Shown here: in pieces, positions 47,296-59,491 of the stretch | Layout of the letters: each line of letters begins with the position of its first letter | Numbering within the stretch: position 1 is the stretch's first letter | Source: Tetragonia tetragonoides | Lineage: Eukaryota > Streptophyta > Magnoliopsida > Caryophyllales > Aizoaceae | NCBI GenBank assembly: GCA_038025085.1 | Contig: CM076139.1 | Location: 45,054,807-45,118,806 of the forward strand | Length of the DNA stretch: 64,000 bases | Direction of reading: 5' to 3' | Position numbers and translations under genes: made by a program | The notes under the pieces: model-generated | Told to the model about the DNA's origin: nothing | Seen by the model: the letters and a program-made list of their open reading frames with translations, nothing else | Databases searched by the model: none

Positions 47296-47619
47296 ATGAG
47301 TCTTCACTTACTCTTCAGATGTTGGTTTGCTCTCTTTTCCTTCTTCCACTTTGACATTTGCTTCATTCTCCTCTTTCAACTTGCTATCTTGCTCTACTTT
47401 TAGTTTTGACTTCTCCTTTTCCTTCTCTTCTTCCTCTGCTTTTAGTTTTGCTTTCTCCTTTTCCCTTTCTTCTTCCTCTAATTTCAACTTATCATCCTCC
47501 TTTGCCTTTTCAAGAGCACTAACCAAATTCTGCAAGCTACCATTAGCATCCAACTCAAGTGACTTAGGCATCAAGTTCTCGGCCACATCAGCAGGAGTCA
47601 TCTTAGTTTCCCCCAACAA

Positions 47620-47870
47620 AACCCACACTACTACCCAGAAAACCACCACCACCTCCCAACCCATGAAATCCACCACGCCACCACCACCACCACCACCCAC
47701 GAACCCCACACCACAACCCCACAAAACCCACCACCACCACCCACGAACCCCACACCACAACCCCACAAAACCCACCACCACAAGTCCACAACCCCATGAA
47801 ACCCACCACCAAACCAATCCCACCAAACCCACCACTACCCAACGAGTAGTACGTAGGTGTGGCGCTCTCT
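47620..47870. repeat. C-rich (CCACCA/CCCCACA) minisatellite joined to locus E
   Basis: Contains two tandem units of about 44 bases built on ACCCACGAACCCCACACCAC plus AACCCCACAAAACCCACC, and diverged flanking units. Strong strand asymmetry (almost no G on the plus strand). A CTCTCTCTCTCTGTCTGTTTCTCTC tract follows. It may come from another gene's leader or a Pro/His-rich coding region; the source is unknown. Confidence 0.75.
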
Positions 47871-49015
47871 CTCTCTCTGTCTGTTTCTCTCTCCTCTTTG
47901 GAAGTGTTAAAGACTAAACTGACGGAAAATTTAACAGGTCTAACATAAAGAAGTTAAGTGACTTTGGTGGACCAAATATCATTCCTTTAGGTTCTGTTCC
48001 TTGACTCTTTCCACTAGCTTTCAAATTTTTGATTAATGAAACAAGTGATAAAATAAATACAAAAAAGTTGGTGAAAGAATACAAGCAATTAGATAATAAA
48101 AACTACTCCCTCCATACAAAAATGAGCTTCTTATGTGACTTTGGCGAAATTTCTAAGACACTACTTTCACCATTAATAACTATATTTATATAATTAGAAA
48201 AAAAATATTACAGGAAATTAATATCGTGGAAATACAATTGAAATTGAATCCAAGAAGAGTATTTTGATTTTGTAAATCTACATATATAACTTTTTCATAA
48301 ATCAATAATTAAAGTGTATAAAGTTTGATTAAAAATTCAAACAGGGTCTAAAACTGTTGAACCTCCATTATATAAAAGTGACAAAATGCAAAAAAAAAAT
48401 AATTAAAAAAAAAAGGTGGCAATTTGCATCTCTGTAACTAACAATATGACGACTTAACCGGCGTGAGCCACCACATAAAAAGAGGGGAGAAAAAAGGCAT
48501 TGACTAGGCGTATAACACCAAGTTGACTCTATGTAACTTAAAAGCAAAGGGAAAAGCAGAAGAAGTTTATTAATTAATGTTAAAGAAAGAGTTAAATACT
48601 AGAACATGTCATGATCTCTTCTAGAGTAGTATTAATGCTCCTCTCGTTCTCACACTAAAGACTTTGTTCTCCTCCTCAGATTAATTATTAATTTTACTTA
48701 AATTTAGTTTAGTTTAATTCAGTTCAATTCAATTTAATTCATACTCCCATATTCTATTTATTGTAAAATAAATTCATATATAATGACTCATTTGAAACAT
48801 ATTTTTAAATGAGTCAAATATTAAATATGTTTAATTGAGCGAGTTTTTAACTAGTTAATAATCAAGTTCAAATATACGATTTCAATTCATTTCATTTCAT
48901 TTCATTTCAATTCATTTTTTCCCGAACTAACCCTAATTAAGCCGCCTACTAAACGTGAGAGACTTTTCCACTTAAAAAATACACAATTGACAAGTTTGGA
49001 ATGTATATGACATAC
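47871..49015. other. Filler between the two parts of locus E
   Basis: Non-coding. Holds a Stowaway-like left end ACTCCCTCCATACAAAAATG (about 48104) without a matching right end, and an ATTTCATTTC / AATTCAGTTC simple-repeat zone (48710-48930). It replaces the AAA core and part of the intron relative to locus D. Confidence 0.45.
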
Positions 49016-49552
49016 CTTGAATCATCGGTCCCAGGGTACCAGTTGATGGTTTGGCCCTTACTAACGTGTTTATGAGCTTTCCACCACACCTTAACACCTG
49101 ATATTCATCAGTAACCTCCACACTATCAACCAATCCAAGCACAAGGGCCTTACCATCGGCAACGAAACTCGCCTTGAAAGCCCTTGCTTTCATGGAAGTT
49201 TTCTCACATAGGTACGTCTCAATGGTGGTGTAAACTTTGCTTCGACGACCAAACCGTTCTCCGGTGTATTCTTCAAAGGTGACATGAAGATAAGGCGTGA
49301 AAAACCTTACCAATTTATCGGTGTAGCGGGAGAGATAAGAATGCAATCCTTGTCGCCATTGGTATGGTAGATATTGCTCGTACATGGCTCTAGCAAACAA
49401 TATGATGGCTACAATTGAACCAAAACTCATGAACATGTCGTTAAAATTTGTATCCATCATCATCGGCATTTTTATCATTCTCATTTTCACTCTTAACCAG
49501 TTTTGTGTTTATCTTGATGAATGATGAAGTAATTGTGAATTGTGAGTTGTGA

Positions 49553-49561
49553 CATATATAG
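49553..49561 (-). promoter_or_regulatory. TATA box of locus E
   Basis: Same CTATATATG context as locus D, 63 bases before the ATG; a duplicated promoter left in front of a pseudogene. Confidence 0.4.
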
Positions 49562-49770
49562 AGACTAGCGAAAGAGACTAAAGTCAAGTCGTTGACGACT
49601 TGAAGAATAAGAAGTAGTACATAAAATGGGACAGTGGATTTAGATTGACTTAGAATGGATGGAGCAGGTAAAGGAAGTGCTAAGGAAATTGAGATTTCGT
49701 TGCCAGGCCAAAAGTAATAACGGAAAAGTTCTTGGCCGGATGACTACGTTTTCCATATAGGATTTGAGAC

Positions 49771-52700
49771 TAATAGGGTAATTAGGAAATTAATATTTTA
49801 ATATTGTAGATATTCCTAACCCTAGTTCCTTTAGTATAAATATACGTTAGGGCACTCATATTGGGTGAGCCATTCAGTCTATTATCTGTACATGGTATCA
49901 GAGCACTAGATCTCTCATAATTTTCTTTTCCCTGCCACCTCTCCAAAAACCCTACCCACCTTCTTTTGTCTCATAGACGACAATACCTCCCTGCCTCTCT
50001 CTTCTTCCTCTGTCCCATCTGTTAGTGAAGTTGTTGTGCCTGCTACACCTTCACATGGTTTTATCTCGTCCTTCTATGAGTCCGGGTCCTCTTTGGTCCC
50101 GCCAGGGTTTCGTTTATCTGCGGGTATCTCTTAGCCGCTCTTCTCTACGGCTGCCTATGGCTCTCCCTCGATGTCCTGGGTTACTACACAGCCTTCGGTG
50201 CCAGCCTCTTTGTTTCAGTCGTCCCGTCCTTCTTCTTCAACTGTGCCTCCTCTTTCCAATCCTCTGTTTGGTGTGTCGAGTCCCTCGTTTGCGGATCCCT
50301 TTGATCCAATCCATGGTGGTTTTCCTCCCTTTGCATCCAACGTGTGGTCTGCCAATGTCAAAAATCATGTGACCATTACTCTAGCCGCCATCGAGGACTT
50401 CCTTCCTTACCGTACACAATTTACAACCTTTCTGGTCATGCATAATTTGTCAGGCTTTGTGGATGGTACACACTCTCCTCCACCTTCCTTCATTGTAGAT
50501 GCTACTGGCTATCAACAACCGAACCCGGCTTATCAATCATGGCTGCGCTTTGACCAATGTGTTCGTTCATGGCTTTTCGCCACGCTCTCCCGCGAACTCT
50601 TGGCCGAGGTTCATGATGTTATTCATGCTTCTCATATTTGGACTCGTATCACTAATCGGTTTAATACCGCTAGCCTAGCTCAGATTGTTGCCTCAAACGT
50701 TCTCTTACGAACGTTCGTAAGAACGAGAACGAATCTGTGGAGGATTATCTTAGGCGCATCAAAACCTTAGCTGATTCGTTGGCTTCCATTAATGCTCCCG
50801 TCGCTGACCTTGATCTTATTCAATACACTATGACTGGTCTTCCTGTTGAGTATGAATCTCTCATCACTACTGTTACCTATGTTCGTGGGCAACTGACGTG
50901 GGATGAGCTTAAAGTCAACCTTATCTGCTATGAACAACGTCTTCGTCAACTTGCTGATCGGGACCAGCCGCATCCTGGACATCAAGCTTTTGCTGTTCAG
51001 GACCAAGTGGGTGTGAACAATAACAACCCCAACCAAGGTGGTAGTGGAGCTGGTCGAGGCAATCAGGGTCGTGGAAATGGTCATGGGGGCGGCAGATTTC
51101 ACAACAACGACCGTGGCAGGGGCGGTCGTGGCAATGGTCGTGGCTGGAATAATTACAACCGAGGGCGCCAAAACTCAAACAACACATCTGCAGTGCAAGG
51201 ATCATCCAGCAACAATAATGGTTTGACAGCTTTATGCAATTCAGTTTTGTTATCTTCAAGTTATTGCAATGTGCCCTGTGTTCCTAACAATTTACTTATT
51301 TCAGGCAATAGCGCCCCCGGCGGAGTTTTGGGCTCCTCCCCTAACCAATTGTGATGTCTTGTTTGTTATTATACTGGCCACCCCGCTTCTCAATGTCCTT
51401 TTAGGGTTCAGGGTACTCAAGCTGTTTTTTCGGCCCCTTCCTTTGCTACTCTATCCACGGGTGATGCGAAGGACGCCCTATGGTATCCTGACACTGTTGC
51501 TTCCGCTCATATGACTCCCAATGATGGTATGTTCCTCTCACACACTCCTTGTAATGGACCCATATCTATTATCGTTGCTAATGGTACACAGATCCCTGTT
51601 AAGAGACTTGGAAAAATAAAATTAAATGTTAAACCTAGGCCATTATTTCTAAATTCGGTCTATCATGTGCCTCAGTTGCAAAACAATTGTGTGCTGACAA
51701 TGATTGTTTTGCCAATTTTGACTCTTCTTCTATGCGCATAAAGGACAAGAGAACGGGGGCGGTGCTTCTTCGAGCGACTAGTAGTGGGAATGTCTATCCT
51801 CTGTCTACTCCAGTTGCGTCTACTAGTTCAGCCTTTTTGTCGATTACTGAGTCTACGGCGTTGTGGCATCGACGCCTTGGTCATGCTGGGTCCAAAGTTT
51901 TAGATAGCCTTAGGAAAAATAAGAGTCTTAGTATTGCTCGTCATTTATTGTTGGATTGTGTCTCGTGTAAACTTGGCAAGTCTATTAAACTCCCGTTTGA
52001 TGATGTGGAACATTTATTTGATAAGCTCTTACAACTTATTCATTCCGATGTTTGGCAATCACCTATTGAATCTAATTTGGGTTTTCAATATTATGTTGTG
52101 TTTGTTGATGATTTTTCGCGTTATGCATGGATTTACCCAATGAAATACAAGTCTGAGGTGTATGAGCATTTCTGTAATTTTCAGCGTTTGGTTGAAAATC
52201 TTTTTGATAGCAAAATTAAATTGTTTCAAAGTGACGGTGGACGGGAGTTCGATAATAAATCTTTAATCAAACATTTTCTTCAACAAGGGATTTATTTCAG
52301 AAAATCTTGTCCTGGCACTCCTAAACAAAATGGTGTTGCGGAACGCAAACAACGTCACATTATGGAGATGGCCCGCACCATGTTAGAAGAGGCCATTATG
52401 TCGGGTCAATTTTGGGTAGACGCTGCCTACACTTTGGTTTTTACTATCAATCGGCTTCCTACTCCCATTATAGGTAATATTTCCCCGTTTGAAAAATTGT
52501 TTGGTAAATCACCTAATTATAATTCTTTGCGGACTTTTGGTAGTGAATGTTTTCCGCATTTGACTGTCTCCCGACCCCATAAGCTTGCACCTCGGTCTGT
52601 TCGTTGTATATTCATTGGGTATGCTCCTCATTATAAGGGCTATCGTTGTCTTGACCCATCTACGGGACGTGTTTATGTGAGTCACCATGTTCAATTTCAC

Positions 52701-54946
52701 GAGACCATTTTTCCTTATCGTCAACTTGTTCGGTCTACTCCTTCCCTTGAAGTAGGTAGTCATGACACATGTCCCTCTAGGCTCACTAATCTTTGGACAC
52801 CTACTGTTACACAGCAATCTCATACACTTCCTTCACGCAGGTCTAGTTTGGAGTTGAGTTCTCCTAGTTTGGGTATTGTCACTTTGCCGCCCAGCTCGTG
52901 TCCTGTGTCTTCGCATGACCACAATCCATCTGAATCTCCTGTCGAGTCCGACCAGCCCATGAGTCTGAGTCCAGACCCTCATCGTTCCCCGTCCCCTGTG
53001 TCGTCTTCTATAGCGTCTCCTCCTGTCGTGTCCTCTCCCACCACGGCAGCACAATCCTTAGTCCGCTCCAGCGCTGCCGCTTCGAGTCCTAAGCCGCTGC
53101 GCTCTACTACTTTCGAGGACGCCCCTGGTGCATCTCTTGAGATAGTCCCATACTCTGGTCCTCCTAGTTTTGCACCGTCTACGGTTCCCTCATCTACAGC
53201 ACCTCCCGTTTCTGGTCATCATATGGTCACGCGCTCCAAGGTAGGCATCACAAAACCCAAGAAAATTTTCTCGTTGCATACTGAGGCTCATGTTTCTGAC
53301 CCTACAAATTTTACTATGGCTAATAAGGATCCTAAGTGGCGTCAAGCCGGACGAATTTAATGCTTTACTAGAAAATGATACTTGGGATCTTGTACCATAT
53401 AGTGACAATATGAATGTGGTGTCTTGTAAGTGGGTTTATAAAACAAAATTTAATTCTGATGGGACGATTGAGCGGCATAAAGCAAGGTTAGTTGCCAGAG
53501 GGATTCATCAAGTTGCTGGTGTGGATTTTCATGAGACATTTAGTCCTGTTGTTAAACCTACTACTGTTTGTCTTATATTATCCATTGCTATTTCTTGTGG
53601 TTGGACTATCCGTCAGTTAGATGTTAAAAATGCTTTTTTGCATGGGTACTTGAATGAGGAGGTTTACATGTCTCAACCTCCTGGCTTTGTTCATCCTTAG
53701 TACCCCAACCGTGTCTGTAAGCTTAAACGCTTCATCTATGGTCTAAAACAAGCACCTCGGGCATGGTATCATCGTTTTAGCACTTATCTCGTGCAATTGG
53801 GTTTTACATGCAGCACATGTGACACTAGTATGTTTGTCTATCGTAGTGGGACTTTTATTGTTATTCTCTTGCTATATGTTGATGATATCATTCTGACTAG
53901 TAACTCACCCAAGCTTTTGTCCTCTCTCATAGTACGTTTAGGGTCGCAATTTGCTATGAAAGACTTGGGTGACCTTCATTATTTTCTAGGGGTTCAGGCG
54001 GTACAAACATCTCAAGGTCTGTTTTTGTCCCAACATAAATATGTCACAGACCTACTACATAAATTCCACCTTCATACAGTAAAATCTGTTCGTACCCCAG
54101 TTGTTTCTAGGACCACATTATCTCTGTCGGATGGTGAGTTGCTTGCAGACCCTACTGAATATAGGAGCATGGTCGGGGCATTACAATACTTGACTATAAC
54201 ACAACCATATATTGCTTATGCTGTTAATTTGGTTTCACAATTTATGCATGCTCCCCGCACTGCTCACTTACATGCTGCCAAGCGTATTTTTAGATATCTT
54301 GAAGGGACGATAGACCACGGTCTCATCTTATACTCCGGCAAAGCTCCTTCTGTCCTTGTAGCTTATTCTGATGCTGACTGAGCCGGATGTCCCGACAGTC
54401 GCCGATCGACCACTGGTTATGCAGTGTTTCTGGGCTCTAACTTGATTTCCTGGCGTAGTAAGAAGCAACCCACGGTATCCAAATCCTCTACGGAAGCTGA
54501 GTATCGTTCTGTTGCTGAAACTCTGTTTGTCCGCCATTTGCTTACAGAAATTGGGCTCTTTATTCGACCACCTACCACTGTCTTTTGTGATAATATTAGT
54601 GCTACTTACATGTCTGTTAACCATATGCTTCATGATCGTAGCAAACACATCGATGTGGATTATCACTTTGTTCGGGAACAGGTCGCCAGTGGGTCGTTGG
54701 TTGTTCGATATGTACCAACTAAGTTTCAGCTTGCGGATATCTTTACCAAAGGGTTGTCTTCACAACAATTCTTGTATTTAAAAGACAAACTGTCAGTGTG
54801 TTCTCCCCAACAGTTTGAGGGGTGTAATAGGGTAATTAGAAAATTAATATTTTAATATTATAAATATTTCTAACCCTAGTTCCTTTAGTATAAATATACG
54901 TCAGGGCACCCATATTGGGTGAGCCATTCAGTCTATTATCTGTACA
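49771..54946 (+). mobile_element. Ty1/copia retrotransposon with short LTRs, decayed
   Basis: LTRs at 49771-49892 (122 bases) and 54823-54946 (124 bases), both ending ATTATCTGTACA, with a 5-base duplication GAGAC (49766-49770 and 54947-54951). The PBS TGGTATCAGAGCA starts at 49893, and a GTTTGAGGGG purine tract precedes the 3' LTR. The 5' LTR lacks the initial TG. About six differences between LTRs by eye make this older than the copia at 22.3 kb. The coding region is split by several frame changes and stops. Confidence 0.92.
50025..54834 (+). pseudogene. Copia element 2 gag-pol, multiply broken
   Basis: Gag (50171-50770, with ITLAAIEDFLPYRTQF) shifts frame near 50735 into MEDYLRRIKTLADSLASI, continuing to a Gly/Arg/Asn-rich tail. 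Another frame holds the zinc knuckle CLVCYYTGHPASQC (about 51354) and the protease site, which reads WYPDTVASAHM: the normally invariant Gly is Val. Integrase 51687-53340: HRRLGHAGSKVL, HSDVWQSP, FQSDGGREF, GTPKQNGVAERKQR. RT after a deletion near 53345: [41 protein letters not shown]. Stops: TAG at 53698 and TGA at 54379. RNase H and tail: [36 protein letters not shown]. Non-functional. Confidence 0.92.
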
Positions 54947-54951
54947 GAGAC

Positions 54952-56218
54952 TTTTGACTTCGTAGGTGAAGGTATCACAATTTTCCATTGTGCTTTAGAT
55001 TTTCCGCCCCGAATTACAAGCCGGTTCATATTTTATGGTTCAGTATTTCAAGGTGTAGTTACACTTATTTAGGAAACCAAATAACAAAGTTTCATTTTCT
55101 GGAGTTTTTGTAAAATCCTTTTTTTTTCCTCTTTCTCTCTCTTCCCACTACCTATTTTTCAAAGACTCCTCTCTAATCCAATGGGGATAGAGAGGAAAAT
55201 CTCTGGAGAAAGAACTCTAAAGAATTCATTCCCTCCAACTAGATATAGGAGTACAAAATTCGGAACTTTTCATTGATAATAAATTTGGAATTTGTAGGTA
55301 CCTTCACCCAATCCTTGTGCCTTGACAAAAGAACTTTAAGCTAAGTGTGAACCATTTAAATTTCATTATTGTTTCACCAAAAAAACATAAATATTGTTAA
55401 GAGTATTTTTTAAAAGGCCTTGAATTAGCTTATAAGTTATGGATTCAACAATTAGTTTTTACAGGTGTAATATCACAAACATCTAAAATTAAACTCTTAA
55501 ACACATAACTTATAAGTTTTCCCAAACATAACCTTAATATATTTGTTTTTTAAATAGATATAACATAGTCCGTATGTAGTAGTTAGCGGCATGTCATGTT
55601 GGAAAACATTTGAATGATTTAAAAATCTTTTGTATTTAACTCATTTTAACTTATTACTAACATATTTTTAGTCCCCTTCAAAAAAAAATCATATTTTCAC
55701 TTCTTGCCATTACAATTTTGATACGAGGTTGGTGATTTTTATGACATTAAAGATTCCTTGTTACTAATGATCTGGCTATAGTTGTACCTATAAGCTAACG
55801 TGTAGTTGTACCTATAAATTAGTGTGGGAAGATAATTAATGCGGTAGACGGTGGATCCCCATATCCTGGCTTGATATGAACCCAAAAAATTGATAATAGT
55901 TGTATCAGTGTGTGGCGTTGGTCTTAGACTCTTAGTGATGCAATGCTTGCGTAGTGAGAATGATGTAATCAGTTACATGAAATATGAGTTAAGCAAACTA
56001 TTTCTTTTTTCTTTTTTTTTATTTGAGGTGTAAGATTTCATTTATTATATAATAAATGTCGTTTACAGTACCTCCAAGTTATTGAAGCAATACGCTTGCG
56101 TAGTGAGAATGACCTTGTTAATTACATGACATGCTAGCTTTAAAGTGGTAGTATAATTGGTTGGGTGGTTGGCTTTTATAACAAAGACCATAATTTAAAT
56201 CTCACTAAGGCTTTATTT
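54952..56218. other. Spacer with no recognised gene
   Basis: AT-rich. Repeats of AATGCTTGCGTAGTGAGAATGA-type sequence (55941 and 56091) show a small local duplication. Nothing else could be supported. Confidence 0.4.
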
Positions 56219-56390
56219 TCTTTAACGGAATGGTGCGGGACGGTGAGGAATGGAACGGAATGAAACGGCGCGGCGCGGATAATTCAAAAAAATGTGAAAC
56301 AAAATGAAGTACAGAATGCGGAACGGAACGGAACGGATTGGAACGGAACGGAATGCAACATGGAATCGACGAAAAGAACAGGGCCTAAGT
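56219..56390 (+). repeat. GGAAC-rich dispersed repeat, copy 2
   Basis: Reverse complement of the 4709-4889 repeat: AACGGAATGGTGCGGGA, GTACAGAATGCGGAACGG, AACGGAATGCAACATGG, CGACGAAAAGAACAGGGCC. It carries an expanded GGAAC tandem run in the middle. Confidence 0.55.
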
Positions 56391-56708
56391 CTTATTTGTT
56401 GAACCTGTCTGCAAAATTTATCTTGTCAGCTTGTGTGGTATGTGTGATTCGCAGTCTGCAAACTATTACATACACTTGAAATTTATTCAATGTTCACTTT
56501 AAAAGTAGTAGCGGCGAATTTGTCGTATAAAAAAAATCGGAATTGCTTAACGTAAATTCTAAATTACTGAACGCAATATCTTTTACACAATCTTTCCGAA
56601 AGTACCCTTTTTATTTTCAGAACACCTTCCTCCTTCCTATTTTTTTCCTCTCAGTCTCCCTTATTATATTCCTTCCATACATTGAAAAAAATCTAAATTA
56701 CTATCAAC

Positions 56709-59491
56709 ATGGATGATTTCTTTGTTCAAGATCAAATTTTTGATGATATTAACGATGATATTCATGTAACTAAAAGAATTCGAATTTTTTTTTTTTTGTT
56801 TTTCAAGTACAGTGGCTGGATTGAGGGTTTATGGGTGGTTTGGTGACGGTTACCGGGGGCGGAGGTTGGACAAGAGGAGATGCCGGGCCGGAGTGGCAGG
56901 GGTCGGGGTCGCGGTGGCGGTTCTAACGGGGAGGAAGAGTCGCAGATCTGGGTGACGCGGGGGTGGGGCGTGAGGGGTTGGGGGCGGTGGGGTGGGGCGT
57001 GAGGGATGTGGGCGGGTTGAGGCCGCGGGCGGGGCTGTGGGCGGGGCTGAGGAGGAGGGGGCTGTGGGTGGTCGGGGCTGAGAGGGGTGGTCGGGGCTCA
57101 GGGTGTCGGGCTTCAGGGTGTCGGGCTTCGGGGTTGGGGAAAAGGGTTTTGGGGTTTTTTTTTGTTTTTCTGTTTTTTTTACATTTTTTTATTTCTTTTG
57201 GGAAATAGTGAATTTCAATAATTGAAAAAAATAATTACCTAATCTTTTTGATGATTTTAATTTTTTTTAAAACTAAATATAATTATTTATTATTTAACTT
57301 GTTTTATTTTTTCAGAGTTTGTTCTTATTTGGAATTTATGTACTATGTTACAGGATGAATTTTTAGAAAAATTTTCAGAAACTCTAACAGATTACGGTCA
57401 TCACTTTGTAACTCAACGAAAGTTCAAGGATCGTCCAGAATTAGAGGCTACAACAAAACAAATAGGAGCGAAGCACAACATATTTCTGTACATTATTGAT
57501 TCCAAGGCTGGGAGGGTGTCGCTTAGGTGTGAACGACATGGAAGATATAGACCTCCTAAAAATAAATCAGTTGATATGGAATCTAGCAGATCTACTGGAA
57601 CGAAAAAATTTGGGTGTCCTTTTCAATTGAAAGGTATTGAACAAAGTGATGGCTTCTGGACGTTGATAGTTCACAATGGGTACCACAATCATGAACTCGG
57701 AAAATCTGAACTTGGACATACAGGAGTTGGCAAATTGGGTGAAGTTGAGAAAGAAATCACTGCAGCATTGACTAAGAGTGATGTTAAGCCACAAAAGATA
57801 TTGACTTTTCTCAAAAATAATTTGGGTAACAAATTGGTCACATCGAAGCATATCTACAATTACAAAAATACGTTGAAGAACAATGCAATAATGGAGGGAC
57901 GCACGGTGATTCAACAACTAATGAAACTTATAACTGATCATAATTATCGCCAATGGCACAGAACGGAACCAGGAAAAAATGTTCTTAGTGATATATTGTT
58001 TGTTCATCCTACTTGTATCGACATGCTACACAAATTCCCATACGTATTGGTTATGGATAGTACCTACAAAACAAATCGATACAAGATGCCTCTCTTAGAA
58101 GTTATTGGGATTACTCCAATCGGGCGTAACTTTTCAGTTGCTTACGCATTCATGAACAATGAGAAAGAGGAGAGCTATACCTGGGCAATTGAGAATGTGA
58201 AGCATCTATTGGGTTCGAATGTGTCCCCTGAACTAATAATCACAGATAGAGAATTGGCAGCAATGAATGCGATTGGCAAAAATTTTCCAAAGGTTCATCA
58301 TTTTTTGTGTAGACATCATACTTCAAAAGATGTGCAAGATCATTGTACTAAATTAATAAAAAATGCAGCTATTGGCGAGAAATTTTCAAAGGGCACATGG
58401 ACAAAGGTGGTGGAATCTGCAACTGAGGAAGAGTATGAAAAAAATGTGGAAAGGATGAGAGAGTCTTATGGGTGGGTGAAAGGTCTATGGGAATATTTGC
58501 ATAGGATTTGGATTGGACCTAACAAGATATTGCATTTCGGAGCGGTAACAACCAACAGGTTTGTGGATTTTTTGATATTTTTTTTATTAATTTTAGTTAT
58601 GTGAGATTTATATATATTTCATTATTTCAATTTGATAATGCATGAAAATAAGGGCTATAATTTATAAAATATTTATTATGACATTTTCTAATTATGAATA
58701 ACAGGACAAAGAGTGCTCATTCAGCGTTGAAGCACTACATTGAAACATCTATAGGAGGTTTTGATACATTGTGGGCGAAAATTGATTCCATGTTGAATTT
58801 GCAGATTCGAGAAATAAAAAAAGAATTGGAGAGGTCACAATTAGTTGTTCTTCATGTTACAGTTTTACATGTGTTTCGAAGGTTGAACGGTCGTGTCACA
58901 CACCAAGCTATACGTTTGCTAGACAAGGAGTTCAAACGACCTGATCATGAATGTCAAGATAGTTTAGCATGTGGTTGTTATTTGAGAAAAACACACGGCA
59001 TCCCATGTGCACACGAATTAAATTCACTCATGCGACATGAAAAATGTGTTCATTTAGAAGATGTTCATCAATTTTGGAAAATTCTAGACATGGAAGTTGA
59101 CCAATGCATCGAGGGTGATTCAGAGGAAGAGGAAAGTAGCTTGTTGCAGTTATTAGTTGACAAGGTGTGGCAACAACCTCGTGATGTAAGGAGGACGTGT
59201 ACAGAGTCACTAGAGAAAATTCTCAACCCTGAATTGAAAAATATTGATGAGCCACAGGTAAAAAAAACAAAAGATTGCCCCAGGAAAACCTCGGTATCAA
59301 GAGATTTATCAGCATATGAGCACAGTAAGAAAAAGTACAGAGTACAAGGATCGTTACGCGGTCGTGGAAGATCGACTTCGGCATCACCAAGTGCTCAGAG
59401 GTCAGTTTCCGCATCACCAAGTGCTGAGAGGCCACCAATCTTTCCATCTTTTCACCCGGCCATCTCCTCGACCACGTATGCCCCTTCCTAA
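56709..59491 (+). CDS. MULE transposase with SWIM zinc finger
   Basis: Proposed exons 56709-56765, 57354-58558 and 58705-59491; all junctions are GT/AG and in frame (about 682 residues). Exon 1 is a short acidic start (MDDFFVQDQIFDD); use of this start is inference, with an ATG at 57345 as alternative. Exon 2 begins with a FAR1/WRKY-GCM1-like zinc domain (LRCERHGRYRPP, GCPFQLKG, NGYHNHEL), then the MULE DDE core: VMDSTYKTNRYKMPLLEVIG, VAYAFMNNEKEESYTWAIEN, LIITDRELAAMNAI, FLCRHH. Exon 3 resumes RTKSAHSALKHYIETS and has the SWIM finger CGCYLRKTHGIPCAHEL. The tail has two SASPSAxR repeats. It binds the element ends and cuts and pastes DNA in the nucleus. No internal stop is seen. Confidence 0.88.
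56838..57140. repeat. GC-rich left subterminal block of the MULE
   Basis: About 300 bases of GGGGCGG/GGGCTGAGG words inside the proposed first intron, far richer in G and CpG than its surroundings. GGGCTTCAGGGTGTCG/GGGCTTCGGGG shows short tandem units. It mirrors the C-rich block at 60695-61020. Confidence 0.65.

Larger units (their letters stand above)
47308..49490 (-). pseudogene. AAA-ATPase locus E, core deleted and replaced
   Basis: Duplicate of locus D. Exon 1 (49490-49016, ending AAG/GTATGT) keeps the anchor and AAA-associated domain (MFMSFGSIVAIILFARAMYE, HVTFEEYTGERF) but has a one-base loss near 49101 after TDEY. The 3' end (47308-47619) keeps only the last 104 codons, from ETKMTPADVAENLMPKSLEL to the stop. 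The segment with Walker A, Walker B and arginine finger is absent. In its place are a C-rich CCACCACC tract (47620-47850) and about 1.1 kb of unrelated DNA. The upstream reading GGGGVVDFMGWEV... is only the translation of that tract. It cannot make an ATPase. Confidence 0.88.

Noticed and set aside
47327..47917. Plus-strand 196-codon Ser/Phe then His/Pro-rich frame
   Set aside because: It is the antisense of the locus E Lys/Glu tail joined to the C-rich minisatellite; composition explains the open frame.
50767..51259. Minus-strand frames over the copia 2 gag tail
   Set aside because: Antisense of the Gly/Arg/Asn-rich gag tail.
56963..57208. 81-codon Gly/Arg-rich frame
   Set aside because: Lies in the G-rich block in the proposed first MULE intron; low complexity, no conserved motif.
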